From Candidatus Saccharibacteria bacterium UBA1103 (lineage in GTDB: Bacteria; Patescibacteriota; Saccharimonadia; Saccharimonadales; Saccharimonadaceae), in NCBI GenBank assembly GCA_002313515.1, contig DCBQ01000008.1, positions 65,753 through 109,675 on the forward strand: DNA of 43,923 bases, given 5' to 3'. Below the pieces are notes generated by a model that was not told the DNA's origin, searched no databases, and saw only the letters and a list, made by a program, of their open reading frames with translations. The position numbers were made by a program, and so were the translations under genes. Shown here one piece after another: positions 1 through 6,552 of the stretch. Numbering within the stretch: the first letter of the stretch is position 1; every line of letters starts with the position of its first letter.

Positions 1-287
1 GCACTAGCACGGCTATAGCTGTGTTAGCAGAAATCCATTCGTATCACTGACAGAGTCAAGTGTTTCGAATGTAGTAACATGATGTAGCTGACGCGGCAGG
101 TAGGCCTCTGGCTCGAGATGCTAACAATGGCGTTAGCGTTTTGAGTCGGGCTTCCCGTCCGATCTGTTCGGCTATAGTCTTTCTGACTAACTCTGCATGA
201 GTTCATGCTTCTATGATTGAACAATGTTCCGTTCGAATGTACTCTCTTTTCGAGCTTAGCATATCATAGAGTATGGACTCTTTTTTT
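1..287 (+). ncRNA. 3' part of an unidentified structured RNA (candidate)
   Basis: No convincing coding frame is present, but successive inverted repeats are. CTAGCAC/GTGTTAG lies near the left edge, CATTCG/CGAATG is at about 37-77 with inner pairs CACT/AGTG and GAC/GTC, GCTAAC/GTTAGC is at about 120-137, and AACTC/GAGTT is near 190-205. The row ends in an intrinsic terminator at 268-287. This suggests a plus-strand transcript that enters from outside the window. I could not match it to tmRNA, RNase P, 6S or SRP RNA by eye. It could also be an untranslated 3' region of an upstream gene. Confidence 0.35.
268..287 (+). terminator. Intrinsic terminator
   Basis: Stem AGAGT/ACTCT with a four-base loop (ATGG) is followed by a run of seven T on the plus strand. 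The reverse strand has no T-run, so it ends a plus-strand transcript entering from the left and does not serve the minus-strand gene at 349-672. Confidence 0.7.
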
Positions 288-348
288 ATTTTACTTTAGT
301 GTAAATGTATTATACTGCCAAACGACCTCGCTTACTTGGCTGTTTTAT

Positions 349-672
349 TTATTTTTTGGCAGTATTGGCCGACTTTGCTTTCTTAATAGTTTTAGCTTTA
401 TCTATCTGTCTAGTTGCGTTGTTGTCATCGGCATACAACATCTTGCGACCTTGCCAGACTAGTAGCGCTAGTGAACAGACAACACCTAGACCCATGCCAA
501 CGTAGGCAAACTTAGCGTATTCCTGTAGCAGCCAATCAATACCCAGGCCGATTAGGAACAGCCCCATAATAGGAACAATAATTAGTGCCGCCGCAAATAA
601 CCAGCGCGTTGCCGGCTTCATTTTTGTAATATCTAATGTCCAGTCTTTTACTGGCGTAAAAATCTTAGCCAT
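349..672 (-). CDS. Small two-TM membrane protein, Lys-rich tail
   Basis: 107 residues, not recognised as a named family. Two hydrophobic segments can be seen, at about residues 22-47 and 52-72, separated by a short loop. A hydrophilic Lys/Ala-rich C-terminus follows (about 80-107), so both ends are probably cytoplasmic. The ATG lies only 13 bases after the encoded CCA end of tRNA-Leu on the same strand, and no promoter fits between them. The gene is therefore probably made from the tRNA transcript after processing. No clear Shine-Dalgarno sequence precedes the start. Function unknown. Confidence 0.7.
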   Translation of the reverse strand: MAKIFTPVKDWTLDITKMKPATRWLFAAALIIVPIMGLFLIGLGIDWLLQEYAKFAYVGMGLGVVCSLALLVWQGRKMLYADDNNATRQIDKAKTIKKAKSANTAKK

Positions 673-685
673 AATAAAATCTCGT

Positions 686-773
686 TGGTGGGCGAAGAGG
701 GACTTGAACCCTCACGGCATATAATGCCAGCAGATTTTAAGTCTGCAGCGTCTACCAATTCCGCCATTCGCCC
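686..773 (-). tRNA. tRNA-Leu (anticodon UAA)
   Basis: Read on the minus strand, the acceptor stem GGGCGAA/TTCGCCC closes an 88-base tRNA. The anticodon arm GCAGA-CTTAAAA-TCTGC gives anticodon TAA, which reads UUA. A long class II variable arm and the T-loop motif GTTCAAGTC agree with leucine. The 3' ACCA is encoded (686-689). The small membrane protein gene at 349-672 follows directly. Confidence 0.95.
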
Positions 774-789
774 AATTGGTAACATCATT

Positions 790-818
790 ATTATATAAAT
801 TTAGTCCCGCCCTGTAAA
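790..818 (-). promoter_or_regulatory. Sigma-70 promoter of tRNA-Leu
   Basis: On the minus strand TTTACA (818-813) is followed by a 17-base spacer and TATAAT (795-790). The start would fall a few bases before the tRNA. The -35 region lies inside an inverted repeat CCCGCC/GGCGGG. Confidence 0.75.
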
Positions 819-894
819 GCGGCGGGCAAGCAGTGACGTAGCCACGCTGGGTGGGTTTATCTACTTCTCTGTTTGATTCTTATTCCGCTTACAC

Positions 895-921
895 TTGGCA
901 CTCTTGACACGAGAGTGCCAA
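895..921 (+). promoter_or_regulatory. CIRCE operator (HrcA binding site)
   Basis: TTGGCACTC (895-903), nine bases, then GAGTGCCAA (913-921): a perfect inverted repeat that differs from the classic CIRCE arms TTAGCACTC/GAGTGCTAA at one matched position per arm. It overlaps the hsp20 promoter, so repression by HrcA outside heat stress is expected. No hrcA gene is in the window. Confidence 0.93.
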
Positions 922-932
922 TGGACTATACT
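904..932 (+). promoter_or_regulatory. Sigma-70 promoter of hsp20
   Basis: TTGACA (904-909), 17-base spacer, TATACT (927-932). The -35 box occupies the first six bases of the CIRCE spacer, so a bound repressor would exclude RNA polymerase. Confidence 0.9.
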
Positions 933-1022
933 CACAATAGATGGTTTGAGAGCGAGCCAATCAGATATAACTACGATGACCGCCAAACCACCGAGCAATC
1001 GGAATCTTAAAAAAGGAGGAAT

Positions 1023-1454
1023 ATGAGCAATATTGTTAAATATGATCCCTTTGAGGAATTAAACGCATTACAAAGGCAGTTCTTCGGCGACGATCTATTC
1101 GTGCCAAATACCACCAGTAACATTCCCACCACTGACGTGTACGAACAGGGCAACAATCTAGTCGTCGAGGCACACCTACCGAACTTTGATCGCAAGGACG
1201 TCGATATTCAGGTTAACGGCGACAACCTAGTCATCAGCGCTGAACGCCATGAGAAGGAAGAGGACAAGGAGAAGAAGTACGTCATTCGCGAGAGTAGCGA
1301 CAGCTTCTATCGCTCGATTAGCTTGCCGACTCGTGCCAAGAAGGAAGACATCAAGGCTGACCTAGTCAATGGTAAACTAGTCGTAACCATTCCAATGGCA
1401 CAGCTACCGGACAGCCGCAAGATTGAAATCGGCGACGGCAAGAACAATAAATAG
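1023..1454 (+). CDS. Hsp20 / alpha-crystallin family small heat-shock protein
   Basis: 143 residues, typical for a bacterial small heat-shock protein. It is an ATP-independent holdase that binds unfolding proteins in the cytoplasm and keeps them for refolding machines. A short N-terminal arm contains Phe/Leu-rich DPFEELNALQRQF. The alpha-crystallin domain (about residues 35-130) holds VEAHLPNFDRKDVDIQVNGD, the basic region after SAERHEKEE, and the strand YRSISLPTRA. The family's Ile-x-Ile C-terminal tail is not obvious; KIEIG near the end is the closest. The start is fixed by a strong SD (AAGGAGG) just upstream. Expression is monocistronic, between a CIRCE-controlled promoter and a terminator, which fits heat induction through HrcA. 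Confidence 0.96.
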   Translation: MSNIVKYDPFEELNALQRQFFGDDLFVPNTTSNIPTTDVYEQGNNLVVEAHLPNFDRKDVDIQVNGDNLVISAERHEKEEDKEKKYVIRESSDSFYRSISLPTRAKKEDIKADLVNGKLVVTIPMAQLPDSRKIEIGDGKNNK

Positions 1455-1472
1455 CTGATTTACATAGATGTA

Positions 1473-1501
1473 AAAGGGCTGACCGAAGTGGCCAGCCCTT
1501 T
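1473..1501 (+). terminator. Terminator after hsp20
   Basis: Nine-base perfect stem AAAGGGCTG/CAGCCCTTT with an 11-base loop, 18 bases after the hsp20 stop. The T-run is short (three T within the stem end). Confidence 0.7.
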
Positions 1502-1544
1502 AAGGTACGGACGCCATAGCGCCTTGATATAGATATAGATGTAA

Positions 1545-2147
1545 TCAGCGATAACCAGCAGCCACCAACGTTTGGCCCAACGCAACTGCATGGGCGTACT
1601 TCTTGTCGGTAATTAGGCCCGGTTGGCCGCTATAGCAGGGGAGCTCAACTTCCTTCAGCTCGGCCTCCGCCGGATCGCCACACAGTCCGCGATACTTCTC
1701 GATAATCGAGCGAACCGTATCGCCGACGCCGACGCCCGACTCAGTCGTCGGAGCAATCTTCTGGGAAGAGTCAAGCTCTGTGCGAATGCCTGAAGTGTTA
1801 GTCGAGTCTGTTGCGCCCTTGTGTAATGCCAGGCTTTGGTTCAGCTTGACATCGCGACCATCGCGCTCGCGGAAACTAGCCATCGGTATGCGCTTGCTGT
1901 GCTTATGATCACCATGCTTGGTATTCTCCATGGTCACGCCAATCACCTGATCGGCACGCCAAACCTCCTCGCTAAGGCTCCAAACGTACACAATTATCAA
2001 TTCGGTAAACTGCCAATACAGCCACTGAAGATCTTTTTTTAGATTAAGATCTTTTTTCAGATTAACCGTGAACTCCACCGTCGGCCGGTAGTCCTTCGGA
2101 ATGCTTTGAACCGAATGCTTCTTTTTACCGTGACGAGACTTACTCAT
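1545..2147 (-). CDS. Unknown protein with Asn-Leu-Lys-Lys-Asp-Leu duplication
   Basis: 200 residues from the ATG chosen here; I do not recognise a family. A GTG three codons further out is less likely because the SD-like AAAGGA would sit directly against it, while it is about ten bases from the ATG. The basic N-terminus (KSRHGKKKHS) is followed by the six-residue tandem repeat NLKKDLNLKKDL (DNA near 2028-2062), a hydrophobic helix-like segment WLYWQFTELIIVYVWSL at about residues 41-57, and a polar C-terminal half with three Cys/His-containing patches. It may be a small membrane-associated or nucleic-acid-binding protein, but nothing decides this. Three ATGTGATAAC-type repeats lie in its upstream region. 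Confidence 0.6.
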   Translation of the reverse strand: MSKSRHGKKKHSVQSIPKDYRPTVEFTVNLKKDLNLKKDLQWLYWQFTELIIVYVWSLSEEVWRADQVIGVTMENTKHGDHKHSKRIPMASFRERDGRDVKLNQSLALHKGATDSTNTSGIRTELDSSQKIAPTTESGVGVGDTVRSIIEKYRGLCGDPAEAELKEVELPCYSGQPGLITDKKYAHAVALGQTLVAAGYR

Positions 2148-2148
2148 C

Positions 2149-2216
2149 GTTATCACATCCTTTCAATAGTACGAATAACGACGCTTTGCCGTTATCACAT
2201 ATTTATGATATCACAT
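2149..2216 (-). repeat. Three direct ATGTGATA(AC) motifs, candidate operator
   Basis: GTTATCACAT occurs exactly at 2149-2158 and 2191-2200, and the variant ATATCACAT at 2208-2216 (minus-strand sense ATGTGATAAC / ATGTGATAT). All three lie in the leader and promoter region of the minus-strand gene starting at 2147, as a regulator site array might. Confidence 0.4.
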
Positions 2217-2339
2217 CTCAACATCTTTACCAAAATGTCAAGCTAAAGAATACGACGTCCAACCAATCGCCCCGGCCACAATCCAGTGGCTGGGGGTATT
2301 CGTTTGTCACCTAGCACAGTCGGACTAGCTTAAGCGTGA

Positions 2340-2345
2340 TACAAT
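2340..2345 (+). promoter_or_regulatory. -10 box TACAAT for the NYN gene (leaderless)
   Basis: TGATACAAT ends six bases before the ATG at 2352, so transcription should start at or next to the start codon. No SD is present. Confidence 0.6.
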
Positions 2346-2351
2346 ATTTGC

Positions 2352-2852
2352 ATGAATAGAGCGTTTATCGATGGGCAAAATTTATATCGCGGAGTATCGG
2401 CAACTGCGCCTGAATGGCAATTGGATTACGCAAGATTCCGACGCTACCTGCGCGAAAAATACAAGGTTGATGAAGCCTATTATTACATCGGCTATTACAG
2501 TAGCTCCAATGAATCACTATACGACAATTTACAGAGGGCAGGGTTTATTCTACGTTTTCGCGAGCGGGTAGAAGAAATGATTACCAATAAGAAAGGCAAT
2601 GTCGATACAGATATCGTATTCGGCATTATGCGCAGTATTGCCGACAACGACGATTTTGATAAGGTTGTATTGGTATCGGGTGACGGTGACTATTACCGGA
2701 CGGTTAAGTATTTAGTAGATAAAGACAGGTTAGAGAAGGTGCTGTTTCCAAACTTCAAGTTTGCATCTTCACTGTATTACAGGCAGCTAAGCCCAAAGTA
2801 CTATGCGACTCTAAACACGCCAAGTTTACGCAATAAAATAGGCAGGAGATAA
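2352..2852 (+). CDS. NYN-domain protein (PIN-like RNase fold, LabA/DUF88 type)
   Basis: 166 residues, covering one NYN domain. The acidic residues expected of this PIN-like nuclease fold are visible: FIDGQNLYR at residues 5-13 (Asp7, Asn10), KGNVDTDIVFGIM in the middle (about 76-88), and VLVSGDGDY (about 102-110). Family members cleave or process RNA in the cytoplasm with Mg2+; the substrate here is unknown. The gene is transcribed alone and is probably leaderless, with a -10 box ending six bases before the ATG. A terminator at 2985-3008 may serve it. It borders the AT-rich accessory stretch that follows. Confidence 0.88.
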   Translation: MNRAFIDGQNLYRGVSATAPEWQLDYARFRRYLREKYKVDEAYYYIGYYSSSNESLYDNLQRAGFILRFRERVEEMITNKKGNVDTDIVFGIMRSIADNDDFDKVVLVSGDGDYYRTVKYLVDKDRLEKVLFPNFKFASSLYYRQLSPKYYATLNTPSLRNKIGRR

Positions 2853-3023
2853 GACTAAATTAAAAACGGGTCCTCCTTAGGTATTTCTCCGTTCGGATCG
2901 CCCGCGTCTTAATACATTATTAGTATATAGCACAATGTAGCCATAGGTCAAGCTTATGTCGTAGTAATATGATCTACGGTCTAGAGAGGGAATTAATCCC
3001 TCTATTTTTAATTTATAGACATT
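2853..3023 (+). other. Intergenic region before the frameshifted gene
   Basis: No ORF of note. It contains a CCTCCTTAGG tract near 2872-2881 (anti-SD-like) and the terminator at 2985-3008. Nothing else could be recognised. Confidence 0.5.
2985..3008 (+). terminator. Intrinsic terminator
   Basis: AGAGGGA (2985-2991), loop ATTAA, TCCCTCT (2997-3003), then ATTTTTA. It probably ends the NYN-gene transcript. It lies only 15 bases before the next start codon, so that gene must use a promoter overlapping or following it. Confidence 0.75.
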
Positions 3024-3408
3024 ATGACAGCGTGGGAGAGATTTAAGAAAATAATTACCGTCCGGCGAGTTGCCGTGACCGCACTAGTTGTAGCCTTGGC
3101 TGGCGCACTGCTCTATTTATATCGACCAATCGTCAAGACCGAGCAGGCAACCGAACCAATTAGCTACCCCACCGAAACCGAGTAAATACCCCGGAACCTA
3201 TGTCCACTGGACATACTACACAAAGCCCACAACAACCTACCGGCCCAGAACTTACACACCCAGCACCTACGTGCCACAAACCTATACGCCAACATACACC
3301 GACTATCGCATCCGCACCGGCGCTATCTGTCGCGATGGCTGGGTGAGTTCCGCCACCGGCCGCGGCGCCTGTTCACACCACGGTGGTGTCAGCACGTGGA
3401 CGTATTAG
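3024..3408 (+). pseudogene. Membrane-anchored DUF3761-like protein, split by a frameshift
   Basis: Frame 1 from ATG 3024 to TAA 3183-3185 encodes 53 residues: a short basic start (MTAWERFKK), one TM helix (about residues 14-31) and a polar linker ending YPTETE. The next frame (+1) then continues without an ATG to TAG 3406-3408. It gives a Thr/Tyr/Pro-rich linker (KPTTTYRPRTYTPSTYVPQT) and a C-terminal CRDGWVSSATGRGACSHHGG, which resembles the small Cys/His DUF3761 domain. The halves join naturally as anchor, linker and external domain if one base is skipped near ACCGAAACCGAGTAAA. So this is either a broken gene, a sequencing error or a programmed +1 frameshift. TATAGA just before the ATG could be a leaderless -10 box. 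Confidence 0.65.
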
Positions 3409-3501
3409 AGCACGGCACACAAGGATGATAACTTGACAATAAGCGGCTAGACCGGCTCGCATTGCAACTAACGTAATTCAGTATAATTCGCAGCTATGGT
3501 G

Positions 3502-3507
3502 TATAAT
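3502..3507 (+). promoter_or_regulatory. -10 box TATAAT upstream of the DUF2335 region
   Basis: TATAAT at 3502-3507 precedes an SD (AAAGGA, near 3517) and ATG 3532. A second TATAAT lies at 3482-3487. No good -35 partner was found. Confidence 0.5.
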
Positions 3508-3531
3508 ATAGTCAAGAAAGGAAACAGCTAA

Positions 3532-3765
3532 ATGGAAGATGTTCTAAGAGAGTATATACAAATCAAGCGTCTAGGCATGAATCCATCAAAAATACAAAAT
3601 AGCCACACCACGCTTGCTAGAGCATGGACTAAAACAGGCAATAGCATTAGAAGGGCATTGTTTAACTATGAAAAAGGATACAAAAATGAAGGCAACGAGC
3701 AAAGGCAGCGCAGGGCAAACAGCAAAAATAGCCAAGATAAGATCCGAACAACAGCCAATCAATAG
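3532..3765 (+). CDS. Possible small basic protein overlapping the DUF2335 gene
   Basis: 77 residues, very basic and unlike anything I know. In its favour are a clear promoter box (TATAAT 3502-3507), a good SD (AAAGGAAACAG) and an ATG at the right distance, which is better than the signals of the gene it overlaps. Against it, the second half lies wholly over the DUF2335 frame and looks like low-complexity shadow sequence (NEGNEQRQRRANSKNSQDK). It may be a leader whose translation opens the downstream start, or its 5' part may once have been the N-terminus of the DUF2335 protein. Confidence 0.4.
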   Translation: MEDVLREYIQIKRLGMNPSKIQNSHTTLARAWTKTGNSIRRALFNYEKGYKNEGNEQRQRRANSKNSQDKIRTTANQ

Positions 3766-4150
3766 AGAAAACAGTAAAGGCGAGGCAATGATACACCCAT
3801 TATCAGCCTCGGTTATGACAGCCTATCAAGGTCCGTTGCCACCAGCCAGCGAATTTGCCAAGTACGAGCAGGTAGTGCCAGGATCGGCAGATCGCATAAT
3901 TAAGATGGCCGAGAAGAGCATGGATGCTGATATCGAGCTAGAACGTCGGAAATACAAATTAGTTGGCATATCAATGCTAGCCGACAAGGGATTGGGATAT
4001 CTACTGCTAATACTAGCATTTATATTGTTAATATTCGACAAGCCAGGTTACGCATTTTTGGTGGCACTGGCACCGATAATATCGTACATCGTGGGCATTC
4101 CAACCCAGAGAAATTCAGAGATAGACAAACACGACAATAAACGTCAGTAG
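3686..4150 (+). CDS. DUF2335 predicted membrane protein
   Basis: 154 residues from the ATG that follows AAAAAGGA at a seven-base distance; in-frame ATGs at 3614 and 3668 are possible but have weaker signals. The DUF2335 signature is clear: HPLSASVMTAYQGPLPPASE, then a stretch ending in YEQVVPGSADRIIKMAEKSM with a following helix DIELERRK. Two C-terminal TM helices follow (about residues 100-120 and 123-142, LGYLLLILAFILLIF and YAFLVALAPIISYIVGI). Family members are two-TM proteins of unknown function, often in accessory regions and near phage-related genes. The gene opens an AT-rich block of membrane-protein genes. Confidence 0.8.
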   Translation: MKATSKGSAGQTAKIAKIRSEQQPINRENSKGEAMIHPLSASVMTAYQGPLPPASEFAKYEQVVPGSADRIIKMAEKSMDADIELERRKYKLVGISMLADKGLGYLLLILAFILLIFDKPGYAFLVALAPIISYIVGIPTQRNSEIDKHDNKRQ

Positions 4151-4275
4151 CTCCAACTGCGCTAGCTAGCTCTGACTAACCCAACAAAAGGCGAGCCAAT
4201 AGCCTAACGGTATTATCAAACGGCAATATCCATATAATTGGCGCAAAGGCAATCTGTAATATCTAAAAAATAGTC

Positions 4276-4281
4276 TATAAT
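4276..4281 (+). promoter_or_regulatory. -10 box TATAAT, leaderless start
   Basis: TATAAT ends seven bases before ATG 4289, with no SD between. The start site should coincide with the start codon. Confidence 0.65.
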
Positions 4282-4288
4282 ATATACT

Positions 4289-5401
4289 ATGAGCCCCGAA
4301 GTTCAGATGTTTATTTTGTCTATTGCAACAGCCGCAATGATATTATTATTCTTCGAATTGCTTAAATTGCGCGATGTTACCAGGGTATCAGACGGAAAGT
4401 ATCAGCAGTATCAAGTTGCAGCGTCAATGCAATACATAAGCATAAAGGATTATCTAATTAACATACACATTGCCCATAATAACACTCTATCTAAATACAT
4501 GCCTTATATAGGGTACTCTATATACAGATACCTTCCACCAGTAGTCGCCTTTATACTACTATGTGGACTAATTCAAGAAAAATACCCTGACATCGCTCCA
4601 ACTAGATTTGTATTATTATGTGCACTATTATCTCTGACTCCACGTGATATACCATATCTATTAGGACGAAAACATTGCATAAGAGAGCGAACGTTAGCCG
4701 CAATAAACATAGTAATGATCGTAGCAATATCCATAATGGTTGGTACTGTTTCAAGTTACATAGATTTTACCTTCATCGTTCCCGACTTAAAGGATTTAAT
4801 AAATAATGCATGGGGTACATTGTCCGTCGCATTGCTAGCAATCGCATACTACAAACTATCTAGATTAGGCAGAAAAAGTCAGGACAAACAATTCGATAGC
4901 CATAAAGACAAGGTCTATTTCTCAGGCATTGTAACCGACGCTTACATGGCGCTTCGCCATAAATATAGCGACGTAGTAGATAGAGCGTGCAACGAGAATA
5001 TGTGCTCACCAAGAATACTCTATGCAATATTAATATACGAGGATATAAACCGGCCAAAAATCATACGCTATATAGAGAATTTAATTGTAAAAACATTTCC
5101 AGTAAAACTAACAGTGGGGATCGCGCAAGTAAGATCAGATAAGCCGCTTTCCGATGCAGATAGCATAGTTCGAGCTGCCAAGATACTGGGCGGTAGCACC
5201 TATGCTGATTCAGGAGTCGAAGATGGCTTCAGTAGCATAACTGATCTCAAGGATATCTTGCATAATTACAATAGTAGCAATGTATACTGCGAGTCTATAT
5301 CGAGAATAATCGCAACACTAAGAGATATTGATCCTGAACTATTTTATACGCCTAAAATTCAGAGGCGGGACACGCGTTCCAATGACAACAAAGATGTCTA
5401 G
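4289..5401 (+). CDS. Multi-TM protein with lytic-transglycosylase-like domain
   Basis: 370 residues. The N-terminal half carries about five hydrophobic segments (roughly 5-24, 82-98, 109-125, 138-160, 172-188). The soluble C-terminal half contains ILYAILIYEDINRP with Glu251, then KLTVGIAQVR at 273-282. Glu in a helix followed by a G-I-x-Q-V motif is the pattern of lysozyme-like/SLT lytic transglycosylase folds (GIMQV in close relatives), which cleave peptidoglycan. Whether this domain faces peptidoglycan or the cytoplasm is unclear. Codon use is rich in ATA and AGA, unlike the core genes. The stop overlaps the next gene, so the two are translated together. A phage-defence or cell-interaction role is conceivable but unproved. 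Confidence 0.6.
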   Translation: MSPEVQMFILSIATAAMILLFFELLKLRDVTRVSDGKYQQYQVAASMQYISIKDYLINIHIAHNNTLSKYMPYIGYSIYRYLPPVVAFILLCGLIQEKYPDIAPTRFVLLCALLSLTPRDIPYLLGRKHCIRERTLAAINIVMIVAISIMVGTVSSYIDFTFIVPDLKDLINNAWGTLSVALLAIAYYKLSRLGRKSQDKQFDSHKDKVYFSGIVTDAYMALRHKYSDVVDRACNENMCSPRILYAILIYEDINRPKIIRYIENLIVKTFPVKLTVGIAQVRSDKPLSDADSIVRAAKILGGSTYADSGVEDGFSSITDLKDILHNYNSSNVYCESISRIIATLRDIDPELFYTPKIQRRDTRSNDNKDV

Positions 5402-6488
5402 TGTAATAAACCGGATACGGAGAGTATGGCCAAGTAAATACGAATTCCAGCAGGATGTCTATGACGTATTTTCGTATAGGGTCGGCGAAAAACGTCATTT
5501 CAGACTATGGTTTATTCTACTCGGTTACATATCCGTAATATTAGACATTATTATTCCCGTATCTTGTCTTAATTCGAAAACCTTTGTTTACGATACCAGT
5601 AGAAACATTGGTGAATCAATAACCATACTAACAGCACTCTTGATACCTATATGCATTGTTACAATAGAAACAGCCAAGAGTAATACACTACAGAGATACA
5701 TTGTTCTAAATGCAGTATTAAAAATAAAACCTCTGTCAGCTCTTATACTAATAAGCAGCATCGCAATATTAGTGGCTGATAACGAGCAACTCAATATAAT
5801 CTCATTGGTTATATCTATAATTACTGTCATGTTCTCGATTGATCGATATATCCGTACAATATACTGGCTCAACGACCAAACATTATTTGATATGGATAAC
5901 GCGGATAAGGATAATCTGAATCAGTTCTATATAGCAGATTCGTATAGACTAGGCGTGTTACATAGAACTATGTCAAGTTTAAAAACATACAAACTATGGG
6001 TAGTACTATGGAATGGTCACTATGGCGCATCGAGCGAAATTGAGATAAATGACGCATTCTTCAGGCAATTTGACATCCTTACAGGGAAGCAGATGGCAGG
6101 TAATTTCTCGGCAATAGGCAACGAGTTATCATCCTACATTAGAAATATTGACAAACGAAGCATAAGGCAACTATATCTAAACGACACGTACGATAGATTC
6201 CTATATCTACGATTGAGACTATACGAAGCGTCAATGTCGCCACAGCTAGCCACGCAGAGGCAAAGTCTAGATTTCATACAAGATACACTAATAATCATAG
6301 ATATAATATGCCAAGCTATCACACTTAAGCTCAAGAGCAGCCCAAACGCACAATCAACACTATCACATGCTATAGATACACACATGAAAGCGTGCAAATC
6401 TATAGCAAAGAAGCACAAAGGCGAGGCACACGCCAAAGACATTATGGAATTCTTCGAATGGTACAGCCAATTAAGCGACAACAATTGA
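5382..6488 (+). CDS. Four-TM membrane protein with helical C-terminal domain
   Basis: 368 residues from the ATG at 5382, which overlaps the end of the preceding gene by 20 bases; an ATG at 5394 is nearly as good. Not recognised. Four hydrophobic helices lie in the first half (about residues 43-65, 76-96, 108-126, 131-150), followed by a mostly alpha-helical soluble domain of about 210 residues. That domain contains the Trp/Tyr-rich SYRLGVLHRTMSSLKTYKLW and a Lys/His-rich tail. No nuclease, ATPase or protease motif was found. Tight coupling to the transglycosylase-like membrane protein suggests the two form a complex. Confidence 0.65.
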   Translation: MTTKMSSVINRIRRVWPSKYEFQQDVYDVFSYRVGEKRHFRLWFILLGYISVILDIIIPVSCLNSKTFVYDTSRNIGESITILTALLIPICIVTIETAKSNTLQRYIVLNAVLKIKPLSALILISSIAILVADNEQLNIISLVISIITVMFSIDRYIRTIYWLNDQTLFDMDNADKDNLNQFYIADSYRLGVLHRTMSSLKTYKLWVVLWNGHYGASSEIEINDAFFRQFDILTGKQMAGNFSAIGNELSSYIRNIDKRSIRQLYLNDTYDRFLYLRLRLYEASMSPQLATQRQSLDFIQDTLIIIDIICQAITLKLKSSPNAQSTLSHAIDTHMKACKSIAKKHKGEAHAKDIMEFFEWYSQLSDNN

Positions 6489-6552
6489 CGTGTAATCGTA
6501 TATCGCCACTACCCCTCACCAGGATTTTGGGGTAATATAGCAATGAAATCTG

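Noticed and set aside
24..224. Minus-strand ORF of 66 residues over the left-edge hairpins
   Set aside because: No SD, no family resemblance, and it lies over strong inverted repeats that end in a terminator on the opposite strand.
217..505. Two plus-strand ORFs (66-81 residues) near the left edge
   Set aside because: They lie over the terminator and antisense to the better supported minus-strand membrane protein; no start signals.
2872..2881. CCTCCTTAGG tract that could act as an anti-SD or as a minus-strand SD
   Set aside because: No ATG, GTG or TTG start follows at the right distance on the minus strand, and a single seven-base match to the 16S end is not evidence of function.
3433..3461. 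TTGACA at 3433-3438 as the -35 box of the small-ORF/DUF2335 promoter
   Set aside because: No acceptable -10 box lies 16-18 bases downstream; the TATAAT boxes at 3482 and 3502 are too far away.
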